A stretch of 7,975 nt of DNA from Actinomycetes bacterium (GCA_021787255.1 JAJYMD010000485.1:1-7975), one strand, 5' to 3'. Shown: positions 1 to 6,481, counted from the stretch's first letter. The notes: generated by a model not told the origin, from the sequence alone. Translations and numbers: made by a program.

Positions 1-310
1 GATCCCATCCGGGATCGCCCGCCCCTGCACGACCGGTCTCGGGCGCCCTCCCGACCCTACCCCCGTCCCGGCGGAGCCTGACGGAATAGGGCGTGGACGC
101 GCCCACATCCCATGGATTTCGTCGACCGGGCCCAGAAGCGCAACGAGACCCTGGCTGGTCCCACCGGCCGAGCGGGCCCGGTTCCGCAGGCACGACGAAG
201 GAAGAGGCAACCCGGAGGCGACGACGGCCGAGCCGAGGCGCCGCAAGGGCGTCGCGGGACGCGCGCTCGAGAGCGACACCGCTCCCCGTCCCCGGCTTCC
301 CGGCGGAGTC
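1..310. other. 310 bases after the last gene with no convincing gene
   Basis: Two minus-strand frames stay open to the left window edge, which is common at nearly 80% GC and is weak evidence for coding. An 85-residue minus-strand frame (57-314) starts with TTG overlapping the stop of the winged-helix gene, but it is very Arg/Pro-rich with no family likeness. No plus-strand gene with a ribosome site is seen. No terminator with a U-run was found, so the operon may continue beyond the left edge. Confidence 0.5.
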
Positions 311-1084
311 TCAAAACTCGCGGTCCGGAGGGGCTGCTCGATCCTCGGGCTCGACTACTGGAGCCGCTCTCAGCACGTCACGCACGGTGTGGGGCAGCGA
401 GGGGGGCGAGCCCGGCGGGCTCCCCCCGCGCATGCGACCGAGCGTCGCAAGCAGGTCCTCATGGAGCTGGAACCAGACACCGTGGAAGCAGTCGACCCTC
501 GGGCTCGCGATCCAGGCGCCGTCCCCCGATCTGGCACGTTCGAGCGCCTGCGAAAGGCGCGAGCGATACCGGTCGGCTCGCGCCACGCTCGCGCTCCAGG
601 TGCGAAGCTGGGGATCGACGCGGCGACGGGCAGCCTCCAGCGTGTCGATGACCCCTGCGCCCGCGCCCGGAGACCCGTCGCAGTGGACCTGCCACGCCGT
701 GCATGCCTCGAGCACCCGGGCATTCTCCTCCTCCACGGACGCGAGAACGGCCCGCGCACCGGAAGATGCCGCGTCGTCGCTCTGTTCGTCTCGGAGCGCC
801 TCTACAGCGCGCGCGCGACCTGCAGGCGTCAGCCTCCAGGCTCGGATCGGCGGCGTCCAGATGACGAGTCCGACCGACGACGCGTGCGCGAGCGCTCCGA
901 TGAGGTCCCAACGATCCCAGCCGAGTACTTCGGCGAGCCGTTCGTCACCGGCCGCCCCGCCGACGCGGAGCTGATGGAGGAGAGCGAGAACCGGCTCCGG
1001 GCTCCAGCTCGCCCCGGCTGGGGAGCCGGCACGTAGCCCCTCTCCCCGTTGCCGGCCGCCGGACCTCCCCCCACCCCCGGTCAC
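311..1084 (-). CDS. Winged-helix-like protein with conserved helical C-terminal domain, possible regulator
   Basis: The first 28 residues are Gly/Arg-rich and probably disordered. Residues about 30-100 look like a winged helix: helices at 'PVLALLHQLR' and 'GDERLAEVLGWDRWDLIGAL', then a wing 'WRLTPAGRARAVEAL'. Residues about 115-217 form a helical domain ending in 'DCFHGVWFQLHEDLLATLG' (198-216). From memory, proteins with a similar W-F-x-L-H-E-[ED]-L end occur in actinobacteria, some beside PEP-utilising-enzyme genes; I cannot verify this. The tail after 220 is Pro-rich. The start at 1084 overlaps the previous stop as GTGA, and no other start codon is found in frame before the helices. DNA binding is inferred from the fold guess alone. 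It could instead be a partner protein of an enzyme encoded further left. Confidence 0.72.
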   Translation of the reverse strand: MTGGGGRSGGRQRGEGLRAGSPAGASWSPEPVLALLHQLRVGGAAGDERLAEVLGWDRWDLIGALAHASSVGLVIWTPPIRAWRLTPAGRARAVEALRDEQSDDAASSGARAVLASVEEENARVLEACTAWQVHCDGSPGAGAGVIDTLEAARRRVDPQLRTWSASVARADRYRSRLSQALERARSGDGAWIASPRVDCFHGVWFQLHEDLLATLGRMRGGSPPGSPPSLPHTVRDVLRAAPVVEPEDRAAPPDREF

Positions 1085-1500
1085 GGGTCGGCCAGCTCCT
1101 CATCTCTCCCGAGGGCGCGACGGATGAGCTCGAGGATGACGGCCTCCAGCTCACCCGGCTCGTTCAACTCGAGCTCACCCCCGTCATGGCCGAGGCCGTC
1201 GAGATGGACGACCGCCACCCCACCGGCGAGCTCGGTCACGAACGAGACGGTAGCGCCGCCACAGGAGAGGCCGAAGCCGAGCTGGCCGTCCCTGCGTTCG
1301 TCTTCGAGCTCAACGCGTATGCCCGTTGGTCGAAGCGCGCCATTCGCCTCGGCGGCAAGCTGTTCGGCCAAGGCGCGCAGGGCAACGTAGCGGTCTGCTC
1401 CGACGGGGACCGGCCGACGCGGTGCCGCCGTGATCTCGGCGAGCCTGTCGACGGCCCCGCCCGTGACGAGCCGCGTCACGTCGTTCATGAACGTCGTCAC
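1081..1500 (-). CDS. Hypothetical protein, 139 residues, unrecognised
   Basis: I do not recognise this family. The protein is acidic and soluble, with no signal peptide, membrane segment or metal-binding cysteine cluster. A helical N-terminal half (about residues 36-53, 'RYVALRALAEQLAAEANG') leads into alternating strands (about 61-101, including 'GLSCGGATVSFVTELAGG') and a final helix (117-132, 'ELEAVILELIRRALGR'). Support for it being real: it fills the space between two better genes, its GTG start at 1500 has GGGGGAG 3 bases upstream, the gap after the GlcG-type gene is only 15 bases, and its stop overlaps the next gene as GTGA. An ATG at 1488 is an alternative start without a clear ribosome site. 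It is probably translated with the winged-helix protein that follows. Confidence 0.75.
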   Translation of the reverse strand: MTTFMNDVTRLVTGGAVDRLAEITAAPRRPVPVGADRYVALRALAEQLAAEANGALRPTGIRVELEDERRDGQLGFGLSCGGATVSFVTELAGGVAVVHLDGLGHDGGELELNEPGELEAVILELIRRALGRDEELADP

Positions 1501-1515
1501 TCACTCCCCCGATCC

Positions 1516-1992
1516 TCAGGTCTCAGCCACCTCGAAAGCGGTGGCACCAGCACGCGCAAGAGCTGCGTCCTCGTCGGCGGTCCCGCCACTCACGCCGATC
1601 CCCCCCACGAGTTGGCCGCCGACTCGGAGCGGCACGCCGCCCCCGAAGATGACGAGCCGGGGGCGGTGCGGCAAGCCAGCGGCGAGCGCCGGATCGTCCC
1701 GGAGCAGGGGCCACCACTGGTCCGTCGGGATCCCGAAGGCGACGGCCGTCCACGCCTTGTCGACAGCGAGATCCACGGAGAGCAGGGGCGCACCGTCCAT
1801 CCTGTCCATTGTGGCCAGCGTGCCGCCGGCATCGACCACCGCGACGACGACCGCGAGGCCGTGCCTGCGTGCTCCGGCGCTCGCCACCTGGACCGCGCGG
1901 CGAGCCCGGGCCAGCGTCCATCCCCCCGTCGGCGCACTCGCTCCAGCTCCGGCCGGTTCGTGCCCACCATCTCCTCCCTGCGAAGAGGTCAT
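1516..1992 (-). CDS. GlcG/HbpS-type (DUF336) protein
   Basis: Small cytosolic protein of the GlcG/HbpS family; relatives include the heme-binding HbpS and the GlcG protein of the glycolate operon, but the biochemical role in catabolic operons is not settled. Of 158 residues, about 1-23 are a Gly/Ala-rich lead, and the domain follows with the recognisable blocks 'VVDAGGTLATMDRMDGA' (52-68), 'KAWTAVAFG' (79-87), 'FGGGVPL' (116-122) and 'VGGIGVSGGTADED' (129-142). No signal peptide or membrane segment is seen, unlike the secreted HbpS members. The ATG at 1992 overlaps the IclR stop as ATGA, which fixes the start well; a longer open frame upstream lies inside the IclR gene and is not homologous to anything I know. 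In this context it may bind a cofactor or ring-cleavage product; that is inference only. Confidence 0.9.
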   Translation of the reverse strand: MTSSQGGDGGHEPAGAGASAPTGGWTLARARRAVQVASAGARRHGLAVVVAVVDAGGTLATMDRMDGAPLLSVDLAVDKAWTAVAFGIPTDQWWPLLRDDPALAAGLPHRPRLVIFGGGVPLRVGGQLVGGIGVSGGTADEDAALARAGATAFEVAET

Positions 1993-2774
1993 CGGTAGGC
2001 CGACCCCGTCCACCACACGACCTCCTGCGCCTGGAGCCGGCGCACAGCCTCGAGGACGCGGCGCGCAAGCGGCGCAATGTCGTCTCCGATCACACGAACA
2101 GTCGGGCCGGCGACAGAGATCGCCGCACGCGCAACCCCATCCCGATCGAGAACCGGGGCCGCGACCGACGACAACCCGAGCTCCGCCTCCTCGACGCTGA
2201 AGGCGTACCCACGCCGGCGCGTCTCGACGAGGCAACGCAGAAACTGCTGTTGGTCCCGGATCGTCCGTCCCGTCCGGTTCGAGAACCCGAGCTCGCACGC
2301 TAGGCGGGCGACCTCGGGGTTGAACGCGGCGATGGCCTTCCCGGAGCTCGTGCAGTGGACGGGCATCCTCCGTCCCACCCGGGAGGAGAACCGAAGACCT
2401 TGGTAGCTTTCCAGGCGTTCCACATAGAAGACCTCGCCGCCAGAGGGCACCGCAACGTGCACGGTTTCACCCGTCGCGTCCCGGAGCTCCTCGAGGAGCG
2501 GGAGGGACCGCTCGCGCAGCGAGTTCCTCGCGGCAACGACCTCTCCGAGCTCGTGGAGGCGCTGCCCAAGGCGGTAACGCTGCCCGTCGGCGGAGCGCTC
2601 GACGAGCTTGTGGAGGGCGAGAGTCGTCAAGATCCGGTGCGCGCTGCTCTTCGCGACGCCGAGGCGGCGAGCGAGCTCGCTCACTCCGAGGTCGGGCTCC
2701 GCCGCGAGCTGCTCGATCGCTTCGAGCCCCATCCCGAGCGAATGGAGCCCGTGCTCAGCCTCGACCGCATTCAC
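1989..2774 (-). CDS. IclR-family transcriptional regulator
   Basis: Probable local regulator of the aromatic operon. The 261-residue protein has the IclR layout: winged helix-turn-helix at about residues 10-75, with 'VSELARRLGVAKSSAHRIL' (31-49) as the helix-turn-helix, then a linking helix (about 80-100) and the ligand-binding domain (about 105-250). The latter shows the family blocks 'RRMPVHCTSSGKAIAAF' (135-151) and 'EEAELGLSSVAAPV' (195-208), and a regular 'AAISVAGP' strand. IclR proteins often control aromatic degradation (PcaR, PobR, CatR types), and the effector is usually a pathway intermediate; neither effector nor operator can be named here. The GTG at 2774 has a modest GGGAG upstream. 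The gene overlaps the histidine-phosphatase gene by 20 bases and shares an ATGA stop/start with the next gene, so it lies inside the operon rather than divergent from it. Confidence 0.93.
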   Translation of the reverse strand: MNAVEAEHGLHSLGMGLEAIEQLAAEPDLGVSELARRLGVAKSSAHRILTTLALHKLVERSADGQRYRLGQRLHELGEVVAARNSLRERSLPLLEELRDATGETVHVAVPSGGEVFYVERLESYQGLRFSSRVGRRMPVHCTSSGKAIAAFNPEVARLACELGFSNRTGRTIRDQQQFLRCLVETRRRGYAFSVEEAELGLSSVAAPVLDRDGVARAAISVAGPTVRVIGDDIAPLARRVLEAVRRLQAQEVVWWTGSAYR

Positions 2775-3447
2775 GTGCTCCCACCCCCACGCGGCAACCG
2801 GCCGTCAGCATATCGACCGCGCCACCGAGCCGGCGGACGTAGCAGCGTGCCTCCCCGAACCGGGGCTTGGAGCCGGGCTGGATGCCCCAGTTTGCCTCGA
2901 GGAGCCGGACGTTCTCTGCGTGGGTCACTGCGATCGGGAGCGTGTCCCGGGCCACCGACCAGAGCTCTTCCGCGAAGCCCTCCAGGCGGCTCGAAACCCA
3001 GTCCCGCGGCTCGAGCGACGCCAGCTCGCCCCGCTCCCACGCCTGGAAGGGATCGTCACCTCCTCGTTGCAGCGCCCAGAACCGGGCCACATCGGCGGCA
3101 ACCCGCCCGGGCGGCAGATGGAGCGCTCCCAGGTCGAACATCCTGCCGTGCACGAGCACCCCGACCGGGCGCAGTGCGTCGCGGACGATCGGCGATCGCG
3201 TTGCCGGCAGGGCCGAGCGAAGACGAGCGACGATGGCGCTCGCGCTCTCCCGACAGCGCCGCGAAGGGCTGGTGAACACGAGCACCCGATCCCACCCTCC
3301 GCGCTCCGAGCGGAGGCGATCGCCCAGGGCCCGGAGCTGGGCTCGCCCCTCGGCGGAGAGCCCCCCGTCGCGGTAGGACAGTGTCGCCCCGTGACGGACG
3401 ACAATGGCGCGCTCAACGCCGGAGCAGCGGGCTTCGCACACCACCAC
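2755..3447 (-). CDS. Histidine phosphatase family protein (phosphoglycerate-mutase-like)
   Basis: Member of the branch-1 histidine phosphatase fold; the substrate is unknown. The phospho-acceptor motif 'VVRHG' lies at residues 16-20 (H19), followed by 'LSAEGRAQ' (30-37), the 'TSPSRRCRESA' block (59-69) that supplies a phosphate-binding arginine, and a second histidine in 'AVTHAE' (H176). Length (up to 230 residues) is normal for the family. The start is uncertain: three consecutive GTG codons (3447, 3444, 3441) give a 14-to-16-residue lead before the motif and overlap the P5 gene by up to 35 bases. Nearer starts are not canonical. The end overlaps the IclR gene by 20 bases. Phosphatases are not standard parts of phenol operons. 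Possible roles include a sugar or cofactor phosphate, or an aryl phosphate; the sequence does not decide. Confidence 0.85.
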   Translation of the reverse strand: MVVCEARCSGVERAIVVRHGATLSYRDGGLSAEGRAQLRALGDRLRSERGGWDRVLVFTSPSRRCRESASAIVARLRSALPATRSPIVRDALRPVGVLVHGRMFDLGALHLPPGRVAADVARFWALQRGGDDPFQAWERGELASLEPRDWVSSRLEGFAEELWSVARDTLPIAVTHAENVRLLEANWGIQPGSKPRFGEARCYVRRLGGAVDMLTAGCRVGVGARECGRG

Positions 3448-4465
3448 TGACCTTGTCCGCCTCGTCGTAGAAGTCCTCTCGGTAGATGTCGCGCGGGAAG
3501 AGGCGCCGCTCCATCAGCACTCGGAGAGTGGCGTCCACCATCGGCGGCGGGCCGCACACGTACGCGACATGGCCCCCGCACCGATCATGGTCCTCGGCAA
3601 GTGCCTCCGTGACCAGGCCCTTCCGCAGCCCGGGGACGCTTCCCTCGGCCGCCACCGGGACGTAGCGAAACTGCTCGGGAACCTGCGCCGCGAGTGCCTC
3701 AAGGGCCGCCCGGTCGTAGAGCTCCTCGGGGACGCGCGCCCCGTGATAGAGCGTGAGCTGATGCGGAAGACCGGTCTCCAGGACGTGACGCACCATTGCC
3801 TTGAGCGGTGCGAGCCCCGTTCCCCCGGCGACCATGAGCACCGGCTCGGATCGCCCCTCACGGAAGAAGAAGCGACCGTACGGACCAGTGAGCGAGACCT
3901 CGGCACCGGCGACCAGGTCACCGAAGATCCATCCGTCGCTCGCGAGGCCACCGGCAGTTCGCTTGACGTCGAGCTCGATCCGCGACGCCCCGGAGGGTGG
4001 GGTCGCGATCGAGTACGAGCGCCGGACGGCCGTTCCGGGAACGTCCAGGCTGACGTACTGACCCGGGTTGAACTGCATGGGTCGTTCCAGGTCCAGGACG
4101 AGGCGCCGTATCCCGGGGGCAACATCCTCGACGAGGGCGACCTCGGCGCGGTAGTCCTCGACGGGCTGGAAGACCACGCCGGGCTCGACCTGGACGTCGG
4201 CCTCGACAACCACGTCGGAACACGGTCGCGCCGTGCAGAGCAGGGCCTTGCCCTCGGCGCGCTCGAAGTCCATCAGGGCGAACTCGGAGCTGTCACGGTG
4301 GTCGACCTGACCCGAGACCACAGCGGCCTTGCAGGTCCCACACGTGCCGTGGGTGCACGCGTGTGGGAGCCAGATGCCCGCCCGGAGACAGGCGTCGAGC
4401 ACGGACTGGCCCTCCGCGCACTCGACCTCCCGCCCGACCGGCTCGATGGTCACCCGGTACGTCAC
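3413..4465 (-). CDS. dmpP: Phenol hydroxylase P5, NADH-dependent FAD/[2Fe-2S] reductase, DmpP type
   Basis: Passes electrons from NADH through FAD and a [2Fe-2S] cluster to the P3 diiron site. The 350-residue product aligns end to end with DmpP (353 residues). Domain order: ferredoxin domain, residues 1-95, with C37, C42, C45 (CTHGTCGTC) and C77; FAD domain, about 100-200, with the RSYS flavin motif at 149-152 and GPYGRFF at 194-200; NAD domain, about 205-350, with GGTGLAP at 214-220 and CGPPPM at 304-309. The GTG at 4465 gives MTYRVTIEP, matching the DmpP start MSYTVTIEP, and an AGGAG lies 3 bases upstream. The usual position is directly after P4; here ferredoxin and dioxygenase intervene. 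Its last 35 bases overlap the proposed start of the histidine-phosphatase gene in another frame, so the two are probably co-transcribed. Confidence 0.95.
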   Translation of the reverse strand: MTYRVTIEPVGREVECAEGQSVLDACLRAGIWLPHACTHGTCGTCKAAVVSGQVDHRDSSEFALMDFERAEGKALLCTARPCSDVVVEADVQVEPGVVFQPVEDYRAEVALVEDVAPGIRRLVLDLERPMQFNPGQYVSLDVPGTAVRRSYSIATPPSGASRIELDVKRTAGGLASDGWIFGDLVAGAEVSLTGPYGRFFFREGRSEPVLMVAGGTGLAPLKAMVRHVLETGLPHQLTLYHGARVPEELYDRAALEALAAQVPEQFRYVPVAAEGSVPGLRKGLVTEALAEDHDRCGGHVAYVCGPPPMVDATLRVLMERRLFPRDIYREDFYDEADKVSGGVRSPLLRR

Positions 4466-4676
4466 GCTCTCCTCGCTTCCCTCGAGCCCCCCACTTCCCC
4501 CGACGAACCAGCGAACCCTCTGGACGAGGCCGAAGGCAGAGCACCAGCTACGTCCTGCACCCCGACCGGGTGCCCTGTCCGCAGATCCCCATCCACCGCT
4601 ACCGCGCGCCCCGCAACGCCAGGCGACGGAGCGCTACCGGCGGGGGCGACAGCCAGCCCAAGTCGGCACGGGTCGT
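4466..4676. other. 211-base intergenic region between dioxygenase and reductase genes
   Basis: The longest gap between genes in the window. No small gene with a ribosome site or recognisable protein was found on either strand. It holds an AGGAG (4469-4473) serving the reductase gene and a small inverted repeat at 4557-4573. I could not identify promoter boxes with any confidence. Because everything else is tightly packed, it may hold a second promoter for the reductase-to-regulator part, or be the scar of a rearrangement. Confidence 0.5.
4557..4573. other. Small inverted repeat (6-bp arms, 5-base loop)
   Basis: GCACCC / GGGTGC around CGACC, in the gap between the dioxygenase and reductase genes. 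All but two of the paired bases are G or C. There is no U-run, and in DNA this rich in G and C such a stem could be chance. An operator half-site or weak terminator is possible. Confidence 0.3.
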
Positions 4677-5588
4677 TCAGGTCAGCACGCTCGTGAACTG
4701 CTCGTCGAGCTCACGGGAGATGTAGAAGATCCCCTTGCCCAGCTGGTCGGCAGTCCAGGTGATGGTCGGGAAGTCGGCAAAGGTCTGATAGCCGCCAGCA
4801 AAGACCTCGTTGCGGTTGCCCGCGGGATCGAAGAAGTAGATGGTGGTCCCCCGCGTGATGCCGTGGCGCGTTGGCCCGGTGCTGATCGGGACATCGTCCA
4901 TCGAGAAGCGGTCTCCGGCTTTCAGGATCGAGGTCCAGTCCTCAAGCAGGTACGCAAAGTGGTGAAGCTTCGCATTCGGGCCCTTGATGAACGCGATGTC
5001 GTGCGGCGAGTTGCCACAGAACATCCACGACCCGAGGAGCTCCGGATTAGCCAGGTCCGTGACCACCCGCTCCGATGCCTTGAAACCGAGGCACTCGGAG
5101 AAGAATCGCTCGACCGCCTCAGGGTCGTCGCACGTCACCAGGGCGTGGTCGACTCGCGGTACACCAACCCCTACGAGATCGCGGGGGTAGGGGTCCGGGT
5201 TCAGGGTGCCCGTGGCCGTTCCCTCGTAATCGATGTCGGCGTAGAGCTCGACGACGTGCTCCGACGGCAAGGTGATACGCAGCCCCTCGCCAACCGCAAG
5301 GTTCTCTCCGCGGTGCATCCGCACGGTCGTGGCCCCGAACTGCTGGGACCGGGCTTCGAAGGGTTCGAGGTCCTCGACGCTCGCACACTTGTAACCCAGC
5401 TTGACGAGCCCGACCCCACCTTCTTCCAACACCACCGAGTGGTGGTCGTACTCGTCCCACGCCTTCAAGTAGAGCTTCCCGCTCGCCGACGCCGTCGGGT
5501 ACATCCCCAACGTGTCTACGTAGTGCCGCCTGGCCGCCTCCAGATCGGTCACTCGGATGTGAACGTACCCGAGCCGCATCACTCCCAT
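4677..5588 (-). CDS. dmpB: Catechol 2,3-dioxygenase (extradiol, Fe(II)-dependent)
   Basis: Opens catechol next to the hydroxyls to give 2-hydroxymuconic semialdehyde, the first step of meta cleavage. The 303-residue product is colinear with XylE/DmpB (307 residues), two vicinal-oxygen-chelate domains long. The iron ligands are present: H148 (VDHAL), H210 (LHHF) and E261 (NEVF). The catalytic-site residues H196 (HDIAF), H242 (TRHGIT) and Y251 (IYFFDP) are also there. The C-terminus 'WTADQLGKGIFY' and final 'VLT' are typical of the family. The ATG at 5588 has a strong Shine-Dalgarno sequence (AAGGAGGG) 5 bases upstream, and XylE starts at the equivalent place. A 109-base leader separates it from the ferredoxin and contains a tandem repeat and a hairpin. 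A 211-base gap follows before the reductase gene, an unusual break within a hydroxylase operon. Substrate range (catechol versus methylcatechols) cannot be read from this. Confidence 0.97.
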   Translation of the reverse strand: MGVMRLGYVHIRVTDLEAARRHYVDTLGMYPTASASGKLYLKAWDEYDHHSVVLEEGGVGLVKLGYKCASVEDLEPFEARSQQFGATTVRMHRGENLAVGEGLRITLPSEHVVELYADIDYEGTATGTLNPDPYPRDLVGVGVPRVDHALVTCDDPEAVERFFSECLGFKASERVVTDLANPELLGSWMFCGNSPHDIAFIKGPNAKLHHFAYLLEDWTSILKAGDRFSMDDVPISTGPTRHGITRGTTIYFFDPAGNRNEVFAGGYQTFADFPTITWTADQLGKGIFYISRELDEQFTSVLT

Positions 5589-5593
5589 GTTTT

Positions 5594-5601
5594 CCCTCCT
5601 T
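5594..5601 (-). promoter_or_regulatory. Ribosome binding site of catechol 2,3-dioxygenase
   Basis: AAGGAGGG on the minus strand, 5 bases (AAAAC) before the ATG at 5588. It is one of the two strongest ribosome sites in the window and suggests that the dioxygenase is translated efficiently and independently of the ferredoxin. Confidence 0.88.
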
Positions 5602-5619
5602 CACTCTCCAACTACACCA

Positions 5620-5653
5620 TGTCCCTGCCCATCGGCTGTCCCTGCCCATCGGC
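5620..5653. repeat. Perfect tandem duplication of a 17-bp unit
   Basis: The unit TGTCCCTGCCCATCGGC (plus strand) occurs twice head to tail, at 5620-5636 and 5637-5653, with no mismatch. It lies between the ferredoxin stop and the dioxygenase ribosome site, in the transcribed leader of the dioxygenase gene. It could be a simple slippage duplication, or a pair of direct sites for a protein. No third copy was noticed nearby. Confidence 0.9.
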
Positions 5654-5655
5654 TC

Positions 5656-5673
5656 TGGCGCCCCCCGGCGCCA
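5656..5673 (-). other. GC-only stem-loop in the dioxygenase leader
   Basis: Inverted repeat TGGCGCC / GGCGCCA with a 4-base loop (CCCC on plus, GGGG on the transcript strand), a 7-bp stem of which 6 pairs are G-C. It lies 24 bases after the ferredoxin stop and 67 bases before the dioxygenase start. No U-run follows, so it is unlikely to be a complete intrinsic terminator. An RNA-processing or stabilising hairpin is possible. Confidence 0.55.
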
Positions 5674-5697
5674 CCTGCTCACCGCCCATTGACCCCC

Positions 5698-6156
5698 TCA
5701 GGGAACACCAGCCATCGACCCGTCCCGATGCTCCGGGCGGGGGGGTCGTGGAGACGCCAGGTCCGCTGCGGCAGGCTCCGGCGGAACAGCCCCGCGCACC
5801 GCAGGGGCGTCTCCGGGCCCGCCTGGAGCCTGCTGGGGTCGCCCGAGCACGAACGGACTCACTCGGCGCAGCCCCTCCTCGCGCAGCACGACGACCGCCG
5901 CCTCCTCCCCGACCGGCGTGCTCCGGCAGAGGAGGCACACCCCACGCTCCGCCTCCTCGGGCGCGAGCACGGACTCGGCCACGGTCGCCACGTACCGAAG
6001 CCTCCCTGCGACCAGGTCGGCCTTGCACTGCCCGCAGCCTCCACGCCTACACCCGTAACGACACCGATACCCTGCCCGACGGATGGCGTCGAGGATGGCC
6101 TCGCCCTCGCGCACTTCGAGCTCGATGTCGTCCGGGAGCACGCGCACGAGAGCCAC
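5698..6156 (-). CDS. Plant-type [2Fe-2S] ferredoxin, XylT/DmpQ-like, with proline-rich tail
   Basis: Probable electron carrier that re-reduces the iron of catechol 2,3-dioxygenase after oxidative inactivation, as XylT and DmpQ do; that role is inferred from sequence and from lying directly before the dioxygenase gene. The 'GCRRGGCGQC' segment supplies C36, C41 and C44 in the C-x4-C-x2-C pattern, and C77 (LLCRST) is the likely fourth ligand. The Gly-rich spacing between the cysteines is that of XylT. The ferredoxin domain spans about residues 1-105. The GTG at 6156 was chosen because it follows the P4 stop after 2 bases and begins where the domain begins; no good ribosome site precedes it, so coupling to P4 is likely. 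Residues 106-152 are a Pro/Ala/Arg-rich tail absent from XylT (about 112 residues). This may be a real extension, or read-through created by a frameshift near the old stop. Confidence 0.85.
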   Translation of the reverse strand: MALVRVLPDDIELEVREGEAILDAIRRAGYRCRYGCRRGGCGQCKADLVAGRLRYVATVAESVLAPEEAERGVCLLCRSTPVGEEAAVVVLREEGLRRVSPFVLGRPQQAPGGPGDAPAVRGAVPPEPAAADLASPRPPRPEHRDGSMAGVP

Positions 6157-6158
6157 CG

Positions 6159-6479
6159 TCAGGTCCGGAATATCACGAGTGACTTGTGGCCGACGCCCTG
6201 GTCGCGCAGGCCTCGTCCGGATTGCGGAGTGAACGGCTGCCCGTCCAGCTCCCAGTGCTTCGGTGCCGTCGGCGTGTAGCTCGGGTCCGAGCCGGCCCAC
6301 GGGTCGACCATCGCCTCGACGAACTGCTCGAACGGCATGGCCTGCGGCGCGCGGAACGCCGCCGCCGCGCAGAAGAGCGGGTTTCCCCTCCAGTGCACGT
6401 AGACCAACTGGTCCTCGCCGAAGACTTCCTGGCGGTCTGCAGAGGGGAACTCGTAGGGGCCGATTGCACGAACGCTCAC
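6159..6479 (-). CDS. dmpO: Phenol hydroxylase P4 subunit, DmpO type
   Basis: Small (gamma-type) subunit of the phenol hydroxylase oxygenase; in the family it is part of the hydroxylase complex with P1 and P3. The 106-residue product aligns with DmpO along most of its length: 'QLVYVHWRGNPLFCA' (24-38) matches the DmpO LLYVYW..HLLFCA stretch, and 'GQPFTPQSGRGLRDQG' (80-95) followed by 'HKSL' matches its C-terminal end. DmpO is slightly longer (roughly 119 residues), mainly at the C-terminus. I chose the GTG at 6479 because a strong Shine-Dalgarno sequence (AGGAGGT) lies 5 bases upstream, inside the end of the P3 gene, and because the DmpO-like sequence begins soon after. A longer open frame runs upstream but overlaps P3 and has no family similarity. 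The stop is followed by a GTG start for the ferredoxin after 2 bases, which suggests coupled translation. Confidence 0.93.
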   Translation of the reverse strand: MSVRAIGPYEFPSADRQEVFGEDQLVYVHWRGNPLFCAAAAFRAPQAMPFEQFVEAMVDPWAGSDPSYTPTAPKHWELDGQPFTPQSGRGLRDQGVGHKSLVIFRT

Positions 6480-6481
6480 CG

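Noticed and set aside
57..314. 85-residue minus-strand frame with TTGA overlap to the winged-helix gene stop
   Set aside because: TTG start without ribosome site, composition dominated by Arg, Pro and Gly, no similarity recognised; kept only as part of the 1-310 description.
93..974. 293-residue plus-strand open frame opposite the winged-helix gene
   Set aside because: Ser/Arg/Ala-rich with no fold signs, while the minus-strand frame gives ordered helices and joins the operon by a GTGA overlap.
4595..4640. Direct repeat of CGCTACCG in the dioxygenase/reductase gap
   Set aside because: Only 8 bases match and the flanks differ; easily chance in this composition.
3404..4696. 430-residue plus-strand open frame opposite the reductase
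   Set aside because: Antisense to the complete DmpP-like gene with all cofactor motifs intact; no independent support.
5656..5673. Intrinsic terminator between ferredoxin and dioxygenase
   Set aside because: The stem is strong but no U-run follows, and the dioxygenase has no other obvious promoter, so termination here is not supported.
4329..6182. 617-residue plus-strand open frame opposite the dioxygenase and ferredoxin
   Set aside because: It lies antisense to the dioxygenase, whose every catalytic residue is present, has low-complexity Arg/Pro-rich stretches and no ribosome site or family likeness. Long antisense frames are expected at this GC.
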